A DNA stretch of 64,000 nt. Source: JANLYC01 sp963750495. Lineage in GTDB: Bacteria; Actinomycetota; Actinomycetes; Propionibacteriales; Nocardioidaceae. Below the pieces are notes generated by a model. It saw only the letters and a list, made by a program, of their open reading frames with translations. It was not told the DNA's origin and ran no database searches. Made by a program: the position numbers and the translations under genes. Where the stretch lies: assembly GCA_963750495.1 (NCBI GenBank), contig CAVVQV010000007.1, positions 1 to 64,000 on the forward strand. The letters run 5' to 3'. Of the stretch, positions 32,992 through 40,940 are shown one piece after another; position 1 is the first letter of the stretch; the number at the start of each line of letters is the position of its first letter.

Positions 32992-33948
32992 CTAGCCCTT
33001 GCGTGCATGGACGGCCTCGGTCGCCTTGGGCAGCACGGCGTGCAGATCGCCGACGACGCCGAAGTCGACGAGCTCGAAGATCGGGGCTTCCTCGTCCTTG
33101 TTGACGGCCACGATCGTCTTCGAAGTCTGCATGCCCGCCCGGTGCTGGATCGCGCCGGAGATGCCGGTGGCGACGTAGAGCTGCGGCGACACCGTCTTGC
33201 CGGTCTGGCCGACCTGGTAGGAGTGCGGGTACCACCCGGAGTCGACCGCCGCACGTGACGCCCCGACCGCCGCGCCCAACGCGTCGGCGAACGCCTCGAC
33301 CGGTTCGAAGTTCCCCGCCGTACCCCGCCCGCCGGACACCACGATCGCTGCCTCGGTGAGCTCGGGCCGGCCGGTGGCCTGGCGTGGCTTGCTCTCGGTG
33401 ATCCTGGCGGTCTTCGCGCCGTCGCTGACCGTGGCGTCGAAGGCCTCCTCGTTGCCTGCTCCCTCGACCGCCTCGGGAGTCGCCGAGTTCGGCTTGACCG
33501 TGATGATCGGCGTGCCCTTGGTGACAGCGGCGTTGACCGAGAAGCCGCCTGCGAACACCGACTGGGTCGTGGTCGGGCCGTCGGCACCGGCTTGCACGTC
33601 GACGGCGTCGGTGATGAGCCCCGAGCTGGTCTTGATCGCCAGCCGACCGGCGATCTCCTTGCCCTCGGCGTTGCTGGCGATGAGCACGGCGGCGGGCTGC
33701 TTGGCCGCCATCAGCTGGGCGAGCGCCTCGGCCTTCGGCGCCACGAGATAGTCCGTCAGCTCAGCGGAGTCGAGCACATAGATCTTCTCGGCGCCGTACT
33801 GCTTGAGGGCGTCGCGGGCAGCTTCGAGGCCGGACCCGATGAAGACCGCTACCGGCTCGCCCAGCCGACGGGCGATGGTCAAGAGCTCTGCTGTGGTCTT
33901 GCGGACGGTGCCGTCCACGTGATCGACAAGGACCAGGATCTCCGTCAT
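32992..33948 (-). CDS. etfA: Electron transfer flavoprotein alpha subunit
   Basis: 318 residues. Takes electrons from acyl-CoA dehydrogenases through FAD and passes them to ETF:quinone oxidoreductase. The C-terminal FAD domain is clear: VVSGGRGTAGNFEPVEAFAD, AVDSGWYPHSYQVGQTGKTV, SPQLYVATGISGAIQHRAGM, and NKDEEAPIFELVDFGVVGDL. Start ATG 33948, 20 nt downstream of the etfB stop, so the two subunits are cotranscribed. Fits with the enoyl-CoA hydratase, mutase and thiolase genes of this window. Confidence 0.96.
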   Translation of the reverse strand: MTEILVLVDHVDGTVRKTTAELLTIARRLGEPVAVFIGSGLEAARDALKQYGAEKIYVLDSAELTDYLVAPKAEALAQLMAAKQPAAVLIASNAEGKEIAGRLAIKTSSGLITDAVDVQAGADGPTTTQSVFAGGFSVNAAVTKGTPIITVKPNSATPEAVEGAGNEEAFDATVSDGAKTARITESKPRQATGRPELTEAAIVVSGGRGTAGNFEPVEAFADALGAAVGASRAAVDSGWYPHSYQVGQTGKTVSPQLYVATGISGAIQHRAGMQTSKTIVAVNKDEEAPIFELVDFGVVGDLHAVLPKATEAVHARKG

Positions 33949-33968
33949 GGTGTGCGCTCTTCCTTCGC

Positions 33969-34754
33969 TCAGATGAACTTCTGGCCGGCCAGGAACTCGA
34001 CCAGCTGATCGGCTCCGGTTCCGTCCTCGTCGGACACGATGGTCCCTGCCGTGCGAGGTGGCCGTTCCTGCGCCTCGAGGACCTTCGTCCAGGCGGCGTC
34101 GGTGCCGACCTCTGCGGCGTCGAGGCCGAGGTCGCTCAGGGTGAGCTCAGCGACGGGCTTCTTCTTCGCCGCCATGATGCCCTTGAACGACGGGTAGCGC
34201 GGTTCGTTGGCCTGGTCGGTGACGCTGACGAGCACCGGAAGCGACGCCTCGATCGTCTCGGTCGCGGCGTCACCGTCGCGGCGCACTCGCACGGTCGACC
34301 CGTCGACCGTGACCTCGGAACCGAAGGTGACCTGAGGCAGCCCGAGCCGCTCCGCGAGCATGGCGGGTACGACGCTCATCGATCCGTCGGTCGACGCCAT
34401 CCCACACAGCACGATGTCGGCACCCCGGCTCTCGATCGCCTTCGCCAGCACCAACGACGTGGCGATCGCGTCGGATCCGTGGATGGCGTCGTCGTTGATG
34501 TGGACGCCCTCGTCGGCGCCCATCTGCAGCGACTTCAGGATCGCGGCTCTCGCCTGCTCGGGACCCATGGTCACGACGACCACCTCGGTGTCGTCACCGA
34601 CCGTCTCGCGGATCTTGAGCGCCTCCTCGACGGCGTACTCGTCGAGCTCGGACAGCACCCCGTCGACGCCGACGCGGTCTACAGTGTGGTCGGCCGAGAA
34701 CGACCGAGCAGCCGTGGCATCGGGCACGTACTTCACGCAGACAACGATCTTCAT
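33969..34754 (-). CDS. etfB: Electron transfer flavoprotein beta subunit
   Basis: 261 residues from ATG 34754 (MKIVVCVKYVPDATAARSFS), the normal EtfB N-terminus. The longer open frame adds 14 residues without homology. Contains VVVVTMGPEQARAAILKSLQ (AMP/NTP-site region), VLCGMASTDGSMSVVPAMLA and LPVLVSVTDQANEPRYPSFK. The last is the recognition-loop region that docks acyl-CoA dehydrogenases. Pairs with etfA. Confidence 0.95.
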   Translation of the reverse strand: MKIVVCVKYVPDATAARSFSADHTVDRVGVDGVLSELDEYAVEEALKIRETVGDDTEVVVVTMGPEQARAAILKSLQMGADEGVHINDDAIHGSDAIATSLVLAKAIESRGADIVLCGMASTDGSMSVVPAMLAERLGLPQVTFGSEVTVDGSTVRVRRDGDAATETIEASLPVLVSVTDQANEPRYPSFKGIMAAKKKPVAELTLSDLGLDAAEVGTDAAWTKVLEAQERPPRTAGTIVSDEDGTGADQLVEFLAGQKFI

Positions 34755-34825
34755 GGCCGGGAAGGCCCTCCTGTGTCGGCTCGATCCGGATGTCACCGGA
34801 TGGCTGGCGCCTCGTCGCCCTGGAC

Positions 34826-34841
34826 GCTACTAGCAAGTAGC
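34826..34841. promoter_or_regulatory. Inverted repeat upstream of etfB
   Basis: GCTACT-AGCA-AGTAGC, six-base arms, lies 72 nt upstream of the etfB start and is A/T-rich against its surroundings. It could be an operator for etfBA. The remaining intergenic stretch up to 34991 shows nothing else. Confidence 0.35.
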
Positions 34842-34991
34842 TAGCAGCGGAACGCGCGGACGACGTGGCATCTCTCACAACGCCGGTGGCCCAGCGGCAG
34901 TGCTGCCCGCTGTCGACCTCATGCGCTGCCGGTCCATCATCGCTCATCCGCTGCCGGGGTGCGCACCGGCCTGCTTCGCGCGACGAGTCCG

Positions 34992-35630
34992 CTAGGGCCG
35001 GATGACGCGGTCGAGGATCCGACCGGCGATCAGGTAGGCCACGGCAGCGAGCCCCCAGTTGACCAGGTGCTCCTTGACGGCGTCGTGGGGACCCTGACCC
35101 GGTCCCTTCTTGTCCTGGTAGAACTCGAAGATCCGCCAGAAGGGACCGTCGATACGGTTGGCGACGTCGAGCACCCCCGACACCAGCGTGTTGTCCTGGT
35201 TGGCCTTGAGTGCGATCAACAGGGCGCCGACCGACAGCACGATGGCCGCCAGTACTGCCACGAGCCACACGAAGGACGCGAGCCGGCTGCGGACCAGATC
35301 GGCACCCGCCTTGACCTTCTTGCCGCCTGTCGCGAGGCGACCCGGCCCGGTGCGAGCCGCATCCTGCTCGTGCCGGGACAGGCTCGGATCGACGGGGCGC
35401 GGCCGGGAACCAGGCTCGTCCATGGGCGTGGCCCCGACGGTCCGGGGAAGATCCGTCGTCGTCTCGGACCTGGGTGAGTCCGTCGTCGGTGAGTCCGTCG
35501 TCGGGGAGTCCGTCGTCGGGGGGTCGGTGGCGATCGGTGCCGGATCGGAAGCCCGATCTACGGACGTCGGGCTCTCGTGATCGGTCGGGGCGTCGGCCGC
35601 CTCGCGGTCGCCCTTGGAAACATCTGCCAC
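34992..35630 (-). CDS. Membrane protein with acidic Thr/Pro-rich N-terminal region
   Basis: About 212 residues, no named family. The N-terminal half is disordered and carries three tandem TTDSP units (about residues 39-53), an exact 15-nt DNA repeat. Two membrane helices follow, FVWLVAVLAAIVLSVGALLI and a last one (VNWGLAAVAYLIAGRILDRV). Between them is IDGPFWRIFEFYQDKKGPGQ. GTG 35630 is chosen because GAGGGGG lies just upstream. GTG 35675 would give 15 more residues. The function is unknown. Confidence 0.7.
   Translation of the reverse strand: MADVSKGDREAADAPTDHESPTSVDRASDPAPIATDPPTTDSPTTDSPTTDSPRSETTTDLPRTVGATPMDEPGSRPRPVDPSLSRHEQDAARTGPGRLATGGKKVKAGADLVRSRLASFVWLVAVLAAIVLSVGALLIALKANQDNTLVSGVLDVANRIDGPFWRIFEFYQDKKGPGQGPHDAVKEHLVNWGLAAVAYLIAGRILDRVIRP
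35476..35520. repeat. Three tandem 15-bp repeats inside the membrane protein gene
   Basis: GAGTCCGTCGTCGGT is repeated at 35476, 35491 and 35506, the last copy ending GGG, with a partial fourth copy after it. On the coding strand it encodes the TTDSP units. The number of copies could vary between strains. Confidence 0.8.
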
Positions 35631-35711
35631 GGTCACCCCCTCGGGTATGACGTCAAAGTATGCCTGAGCGGACACCCGGCGGCCACGCCGGACAACGCAT
35701 GTCGACGCCGG

Positions 35712-36491
35712 TCATCGACCCTCGAAGGTCGCCTTGCCAGGTCCGTCGTCGATGAACGACGTCATCCCGCTGGTGCGGTCCTCAGTGGCGAACAGAGCCG
35801 CGAACTGCTGGCGCTCGATCTCGAGGCCGGTGACGAGGTCGGTCTCGAGGCCGCGGTCGATCGACTCCTTGGCCGCGCGCAGGGCGAAGGCCGGCCCCGC
35901 AGCGAACGCTGCCGCCCAGACCACCGCTGCGTCGTACACCTCGCTGCTCGGGACAACCTGGTCGACGAGACCGATCCGCAGCGCCTCGTCAGCGCCGACG
36001 AACCGGCCGGTGAAGATGATGTCCTTGGCCTTGGCGGGGCCGACCAGACGGCTCAGCCGCTGAGTGCCGCCGGCACCGGGGATGATGCCGAGCAGGATCT
36101 CGGGCTGACCGAGCTTCGCGTTGTCGGCCGCGATCCGGACGTCGGCGCAGAGCGCGAGCTCGCACCCACCACCGAGCGCGTAGCCGGTCACGGCTGCGAC
36201 AACGGGCTTGGGAATCCGCGCGACCGCCGTGAAAGCCGATTGCAGCGCGCCGGATCGTTTGACCATGTCGGTGTATGACATCGCCGCCATCTCCTTGATG
36301 TCGGCGCCGGCCGCAAACACCTTCTCGCCGCCGTAGACGACGACCGCGCGGACGTCGTCACGATCGGTGGCCTCGGCGGCCAGCTCGCGGATCTCCTCCT
36401 GCATCACGACGTCCAGCGCGTTCATCGGCGGACGGTCCAGTCGAAGAACCCCTACGCCGTCGGTGACCTCGAGTCGCACGAATTCAGCCAT
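35712..36491 (-). CDS. Enoyl-CoA hydratase/isomerase family protein
   Basis: 259 residues of the crotonase fold. The oxyanion-hole motif AAGADIKEMAAM is near 60-71. Both catalytic glutamates are present: Glu111 (ALGGGCELALCADVRIA) and Glu131 (KLGQPEILLGIIPGAGGTQR). Two glutamates indicate a hydratase, probably of beta-oxidation or branched-chain acyl-CoA breakdown. Start ATG 36491. A TACGCT hexamer 8 nt upstream suggests a short or absent leader. Confidence 0.93.
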   Translation of the reverse strand: MAEFVRLEVTDGVGVLRLDRPPMNALDVVMQEEIRELAAEATDRDDVRAVVVYGGEKVFAAGADIKEMAAMSYTDMVKRSGALQSAFTAVARIPKPVVAAVTGYALGGGCELALCADVRIAADNAKLGQPEILLGIIPGAGGTQRLSRLVGPAKAKDIIFTGRFVGADEALRIGLVDQVVPSSEVYDAAVVWAAAFAAGPAFALRAAKESIDRGLETDLVTGLEIERQQFAALFATEDRTSGMTSFIDDGPGKATFEGR

Positions 36492-36517
36492 GGTCCGGCA
36501 GCGTAGCGAACTGCCTG

Positions 36518-36904
36518 TCAGCCGTTCCGGTCGACGGGGCCGCGCTCGATGCAGAACTCGTTGCCCTCGGGGTCGAGCAGCGTGACCCAGCCGGTGCCGC
36601 CCTGCTCGGGTCGTCGGTGATCCTCGTGCAGCCGGGCGCCGAGTCCGATGAGCCGCTGTACCTCGTCGTCACGCGTCAGGTCGGTGGGCTGCAGGTCGAG
36701 ATGCATCCGGTTCTTCACCGTCTTGCCCTCCGGGACCCGGATGAACAGCAACCCCGGGCCAGTGGGCATCGCCACGGTCGCCGCCGGATCGCCTGGGTTG
36801 TCGTCGTCGCCGATCGGCAGACCGACCACCTGGCTCCAGAACCGGGCGAGCTCGTAGGGGTCCGCGCAGTCGAACGTGATGTTGTGGGGCACTGATCCAC
36901 TCAC
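36518..36904 (-). CDS. VOC-superfamily (glyoxalase-like) protein
   Basis: 128 residues, GTG start. One vicinal-oxygen-chelate module: HNITFDCADPYELARFWSQV, then LLFIRVPEGKTVKNRMHLDL and GTGWVTLLDPEGNEFCIERG. His8, His68 and Glu in the last strand are positioned like metal ligands of the glyoxalase-like domain. The reaction is unknown. Members include dioxygenases, isomerases and resistance proteins. Ends 26 nt before the enoyl-CoA hydratase start. Confidence 0.85.
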   Translation of the reverse strand: MSGSVPHNITFDCADPYELARFWSQVVGLPIGDDDNPGDPAATVAMPTGPGLLFIRVPEGKTVKNRMHLDLQPTDLTRDDEVQRLIGLGARLHEDHRRPEQGGTGWVTLLDPEGNEFCIERGPVDRNG

Positions 36905-37101
36905 GGGTAAACCTCATTACGATCGTTAGAACTTGTCGACTCTACTGTGCCTCCTCCCACTCGTGCCTGTCCATGGTCATGACCGAACCGGCCCGGCTCA
37001 GCGACAGACTGGGAGCTTGTGCAGGTCTTCGGGTGCTTGTCGGCCACATAACCTCCCAGTCGGTGGAACTGGGCCGGTGGCGGTCGGGCAGCCGCCCCGC
37101 T

Positions 37102-37146
37102 GTTCGATCCTTCGAGAGGCTCAGGGCAGGCTTGTCGAGGTCGAGG
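37102..37146. repeat. Left inverted repeat beside the HNH gene
   Basis: On the minus strand this segment reads CTCGACAAGC, then CCTGAGCC, then TCTCGAAGGATCGAAC, in that order. It ends 4 nt from the HNH stop. The same modules recur in opposite orientation beyond the gene start (38582-38646), so the two copies bracket the gene as an inverted pair. Repeats of this CTCGACAAGC/CCTGAGCC type are dispersed in actinobacterial genomes. Confidence 0.55.
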
Positions 37147-37150
37147 GCGC

Positions 37151-38533
37151 TCAGGCAGCCGGCAGTGCCGGTGCAGCGGTGACTGGCTGGTGGGTGCCGG
37201 TGTGGTCGACCAGGAGATAGCGGCCGTGCGGGGTGCGCCATACGAAGACGCCGGTGAAGGGTTGCACGACCTGCCAGTGGCCGTGGGTCTTGACCCGGTG
37301 GTGGAAGCGGGTGATGGGGCCGAGCTTGCCGAGGCCGGTCTGGCCCGGTGGTCCACCGTCGTCGGGTTTGACGAACGGAATGGTGTGGTCGATGTCGCCG
37401 GATCTTCGGCTGGAGGTGGCATACGGGAAGCAGTCGACCGGGATGGCGAGGTGGACGGCTTCGCGGATCCGGTCGGGGATCTCATAGGCATCGACCGGCA
37501 CCTGGTCGTTGAGATCGATCACCGGTTTCACGGTCACGTGGGCGTGGCCGAGCCACGTCTTGACCCGGTCGACGGTGACCGGTCCGACCTGCTCCACCCG
37601 GGCCACGCCGTGTCCGGTGACCAACGCCTGGTCGGTGAGGTGGACATACAACGTCACGTCGGGTCGGGTGCCTACTGGTCGAGGCGTCCGCACCGAGGAC
37701 TGCACGCGTTCGGTCGGCTCGTCTAGGTCGTCGGGTTCGGTCTGGTCGGTGGCGGCGTGGATGTCGGCGAACAGGTCCAGCGCACGTTGGGGGTTGGCCA
37801 GGATCCCGATCGCGGCGGCGCGCCGTACGTCGACCGGGCGGGTGTCTCCCAGCGCGCCCAGGCCGGTGGAGATGCCGCCGATGGTGGCGTTGAAGCCCAA
37901 CGCGTCGGGTGCCTCGGCCCGGATGAAGATCTCCTTCATGCCGGGCTCGGTGGGCTGGTCGGTGACCCAGACCCCTAACGATGCCTGTGCGTGGGCATCG
38001 GCTGCGTCGGGGTCACACTCCAGCCAACAGGCGGCGATGATGGCTTCGATCCGGCCCCACGACAGGGAGTGCGCGTATCGGGCGATCCGCCGATCGACCA
38101 CCGCCACGGTGTCCACACTGAGGTGGCGGGTGGCCTCGGCGGTCTTGCGGCCGATCCACGGCTTGACCTCACCGGCCACGATGCGTGCCCACAGCCGTGG
38201 GAGGCGGTGGCGCAGGTCCAGGGCATCCCCGACCAGCCGCTCCGCGGCACTGGAGGAGGTGGCGAGGACGACGCCGAGCTCGGCGGGTGCGAACTCCGCC
38301 AGCGGCGGGGTGCCGGCGCCGCCGAACTGGACCAGCTGCTCGCTGCCGGGCAGCAGCGGGCTGGTGGGCCGGGCGAGCTCGCTGTGCAGGTCGGCCCAAT
38401 GGGCGGCGGTCTGCAACAAGCGCACCTCGGTCTGTTCGGCAACCGCACGGACCTCCTCGACGTGGGACAGGGTGGCTGTCTCGTCGAGGGCATCGAGGTC
38501 GGTGTCGAACATGTGTTCGATTCTATCTGACAT
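37151..38533 (-). CDS. DUF222/13E12-repeat family HNH endonuclease-like protein
   Basis: 460 residues. The N-terminal two thirds match the DUF222 helical domain of mycobacterial 13E12 proteins (VEEVRAVAEQTEVRLLQTAA, GEVKPWIGRKTAEATRHLSV and ARYAHSLSWGRIEAIIAACW). The HNH nuclease motif is at the C-terminus: GDIDHTIPFVKPDDGG followed by RFHHRVKTHGHW, with the metal-binding His residues in place. Starts at ATG 38533 (ATG 38512 possible). Such genes occur in many scattered copies and are regarded as mobile or selfish in actinobacteria. Inverted repeats lie at both ends. Role is not established. Confidence 0.88.
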   Translation of the reverse strand: MSDRIEHMFDTDLDALDETATLSHVEEVRAVAEQTEVRLLQTAAHWADLHSELARPTSPLLPGSEQLVQFGGAGTPPLAEFAPAELGVVLATSSSAAERLVGDALDLRHRLPRLWARIVAGEVKPWIGRKTAEATRHLSVDTVAVVDRRIARYAHSLSWGRIEAIIAACWLECDPDAADAHAQASLGVWVTDQPTEPGMKEIFIRAEAPDALGFNATIGGISTGLGALGDTRPVDVRRAAAIGILANPQRALDLFADIHAATDQTEPDDLDEPTERVQSSVRTPRPVGTRPDVTLYVHLTDQALVTGHGVARVEQVGPVTVDRVKTWLGHAHVTVKPVIDLNDQVPVDAYEIPDRIREAVHLAIPVDCFPYATSSRRSGDIDHTIPFVKPDDGGPPGQTGLGKLGPITRFHHRVKTHGHWQVVQPFTGVFVWRTPHGRYLLVDHTGTHQPVTAAPALPAA

Positions 38534-38581
38534 GTCCGACCGTGCCCACACATTTTTCGCGTTGTGCACAACGGTGTCCGG

Positions 38582-38700
38582 GGTCTCGACAAGCTCGACC
38601 GCCGGAGGGTGAAGCCCGTCCTGAGCCCGTCGAACGGCTCGACCGCCGAAAGGCGCCGCTCGACCACCGAGACCTCCGCTGATCGAGCCTGTCGAGATCA
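38582..38700. repeat. Right inverted repeat array beside the HNH gene
   Basis: Modules in order: GGTCTCGACAAGCTCGACC (38582-38600), GTCCTGAGCCCGTCGAACGG (38619-38638) and the near-palindrome GATCGAGCCTGTCGAGATC (38681-38699). The first two are the counterparts of the left repeat in opposite orientation. The stretch fills most of the 256-nt gap between the HNH gene and glgX. No gene is seen in it. Confidence 0.55.
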
Positions 38701-38789
38701 CCGGGCCCACCAGCTCGAAGGGACGTCTGGAGACAGCGCGTGTGGCCGTGTCCGACCCCGGCGCGTGCTGCGTTGGGCAAGATGAGGGC

Positions 38790-40940
38790 ATGACCTCCTC
38801 GTCTCCCCCGGTCGTCTGGCCAGGGCAGCACCGCGAGCTCGGTGCCCGGTACGACGGCACCGGCACGAACTTCGCCGTCTGGGCGCCGAGCGCCTCCATC
38901 GTCGAGCTGAGTCTCTTCGACGATCGCGGTCACGAGATCCGGGTACCGCTGCCCGAGCACACGTTGGGCGTCTGGCACGGCTATCTCCCCGACGTCGGTC
39001 CAGGGCAGCGCTATGGCTTCCGAGCCAGCGGTCCCTGGGCTCCGACCCACGGCCGCGTGTTCGATCCCGACAAGCTCCTGCTCGACCCCTATGCGCGGGC
39101 GATCGACGGTGACGTGACACCCGACCCAGCGCTCTCGGCGCGCGCGGACGTCCATCGCAGCTCCCGCGGCGACACCGCCGCGCTGACCGCCCGCAGCGTG
39201 GTCGTGGGCGAGGAGACCTTCGACTGGGGTGACGACCGCCGGCCGGACATCCCGTGGCGCCATACGGTCATCTACGAGACCCACGTCAAGGGGCTCACCT
39301 ACCAGCACCCCGACATCCCACCCGAGCTGCGAGGGTCGTACGCAGGCCTGGGGCACCCGGCCACCATCCACTACCTCAAGGATCTGGGCGTCACCTCGAT
39401 CGAGCTCCTGCCGGTACATCACTTCGTGTCCGAACCCGCGCTGGCACAGCGAGGGCTGACGAACTACTGGGGTTACAACTCCATCGGGTTCTTCGCCCCA
39501 CACGCGGCGTACTCCGCGAGCGGCACACGCGGCGAGCAGATCACGGAGTTCCGGCAGATGGTCAAGTCCCTGCACGCCGCCGGGCTCGAGGTGATCCTCG
39601 ACGTCGTCTACAACCACACGGCGGAGGGCGGCGCGGACGGCCCGGTCCTGTGCTTCCGCGGGCTCGACGAGGCGGCGTACTACCGCACCGACGGCTGGGG
39701 GATGTACGCCGACGTCACGGGCTGCGGCAACACGGTCAACGTGTCCGAGCCCCAGGTGCTCCAGCTGGTCATGGACTCGTTGCGCTACTGGGTGACGGAG
39801 ATGCACGTCGACGGATTCCGGTTCGACCTGGCGCCCGCGCTGACCCGCAACGGGCCTGATGTCGACCTGCGCGCACCGTTCCTCACAGCCGTTCATCAAG
39901 ATCCCGTGCTGCGCCAGGTCAAGCTGATCGCCGAACCCTGGGACGCCACCAGCGAGGGCTACCTGGTGGGACGCTTCCCGCCGCCCTGGTGCGAGTGGAA
40001 CGACAAGTACCGGGACGCGGTGCGGGACTTCTGGCGCGGCCACGGCGAAGGCGTGCGTGACCTGGCCTCGCGGTTCTCCGGATCGAGCGACCTGTACGCC
40101 GACGACGGTCGCCTGCCGTACGCGTCCGTCAACTTCGTCACCGCCCACGACGGGTTCACCCTGCGCGACCTCGTCTCCTACAACAGCAAGCACAACGAGG
40201 CCAACGGCGAGCACAACCGCGACGGGACCGACGACAACCGGGCCTGGAACTGCGGGGTGGAGGGCGAGACGAACGACCCGTCCACCCTGGCACTGCGGCG
40301 ACGACAGGCCGCAAACCTGATGGCCACACTCCTGCTCTCGACCGGTGTGCCCATGATCACGGCCGGAGACGAGCGCGGACGCACCCAGCAGGGCAACAAC
40401 AACGCGTTCTGCCAGGACAACGAGACGTCCTGGTTCCCCTGGGAAGGTCTCGACAAGGACTGGCAGCATCTGGACCGCCTGACGCGTCTCCTGCTCCGGC
40501 TACGCGCCGAGCACCCGGTCCTGCGCCAGCGACACTTCTTCGCGGGCACCGCCCTCGATGAGCAAGGTCGCAAGGACATCACCTGGCTGCACGCCGACGG
40601 CACGGAGCTGACCGACGACGACTGGCACGACCCCACGCTGACCACGCTCGGGGTCTTTCTCTCCGGGGACTCGCTCAAGGGTGCGAACGCCGTCGGAGAA
40701 CCACGTCGCGACGCGTCCTACGTGCTGTTCATGCACGCGGGCGGCGAGCCGATCGAGGTCACGCTCCCCGGGGCTTTCGCCGAACGCTACGTGACGGTCT
40801 TCCGCACCGACGCCGACCCCGACGTGGGTCCGGACCCGGCATTCCGCGCCGGCGAGCCCGTGGCTGCCGGTGCGGCGACCACGCTGCTCGATCGCACTTT
40901 CGCACTCTTCGAGGTCCTCAGACCACGTCCGACGCGTTGA
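38790..40940 (+). CDS. glgX: Glycogen debranching enzyme
   Basis: 716 residues. Isoamylase-type GH13 enzyme that removes short branches left by phosphorylase. N-terminal CBM48 (GARYDGTGTNFAVWAPSASI). Catalytic blocks: GLEVILDVVYNHTAEGG, the nucleophile Asp in MHVDGFRFDLAP, the acid Glu in LIAEPWDATSEGY and VTAHDGFTLRDLVSYN. The typical HNEANGEHNRDGTDDNRAWNCG segment is present. ATG 38790 gives the family start. An upstream GTG (38742) lacks homology. Its end overlaps convergent glgP by 23 nt. Confidence 0.96.
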   Translation: MTSSSPPVVWPGQHRELGARYDGTGTNFAVWAPSASIVELSLFDDRGHEIRVPLPEHTLGVWHGYLPDVGPGQRYGFRASGPWAPTHGRVFDPDKLLLDPYARAIDGDVTPDPALSARADVHRSSRGDTAALTARSVVVGEETFDWGDDRRPDIPWRHTVIYETHVKGLTYQHPDIPPELRGSYAGLGHPATIHYLKDLGVTSIELLPVHHFVSEPALAQRGLTNYWGYNSIGFFAPHAAYSASGTRGEQITEFRQMVKSLHAAGLEVILDVVYNHTAEGGADGPVLCFRGLDEAAYYRTDGWGMYADVTGCGNTVNVSEPQVLQLVMDSLRYWVTEMHVDGFRFDLAPALTRNGPDVDLRAPFLTAVHQDPVLRQVKLIAEPWDATSEGYLVGRFPPPWCEWNDKYRDAVRDFWRGHGEGVRDLASRFSGSSDLYADDGRLPYASVNFVTAHDGFTLRDLVSYNSKHNEANGEHNRDGTDDNRAWNCGVEGETNDPSTLALRRRQAANLMATLLLSTGVPMITAGDERGRTQQGNNNAFCQDNETSWFPWEGLDKDWQHLDRLTRLLLRLRAEHPVLRQRHFFAGTALDEQGRKDITWLHADGTELTDDDWHDPTLTTLGVFLSGDSLKGANAVGEPRRDASYVLFMHAGGEPIEVTLPGAFAERYVTVFRTDADPDVGPDPAFRAGEPVAAGAATTLLDRTFALFEVLRPRPTR

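Noticed and set aside
36905..37101. Possible gene in the gap between the VOC and HNH genes (plus-strand frame at 36973-37182)
   Set aside because: No ribosome site or coding character. It runs into the repeat and the HNH gene antisense.
37151..38533. HNH gene as part of a restriction system or prophage terminase region
   Set aside because: No methylase, portal, capsid or integrase genes nearby. DUF222 architecture fits the 13E12 family.
38523..40469. 648-codon minus-strand frame opposite glgX
   Set aside because: Lies entirely antisense to the debranching enzyme, whose motifs are intact. Composition is typical of a mirror frame.
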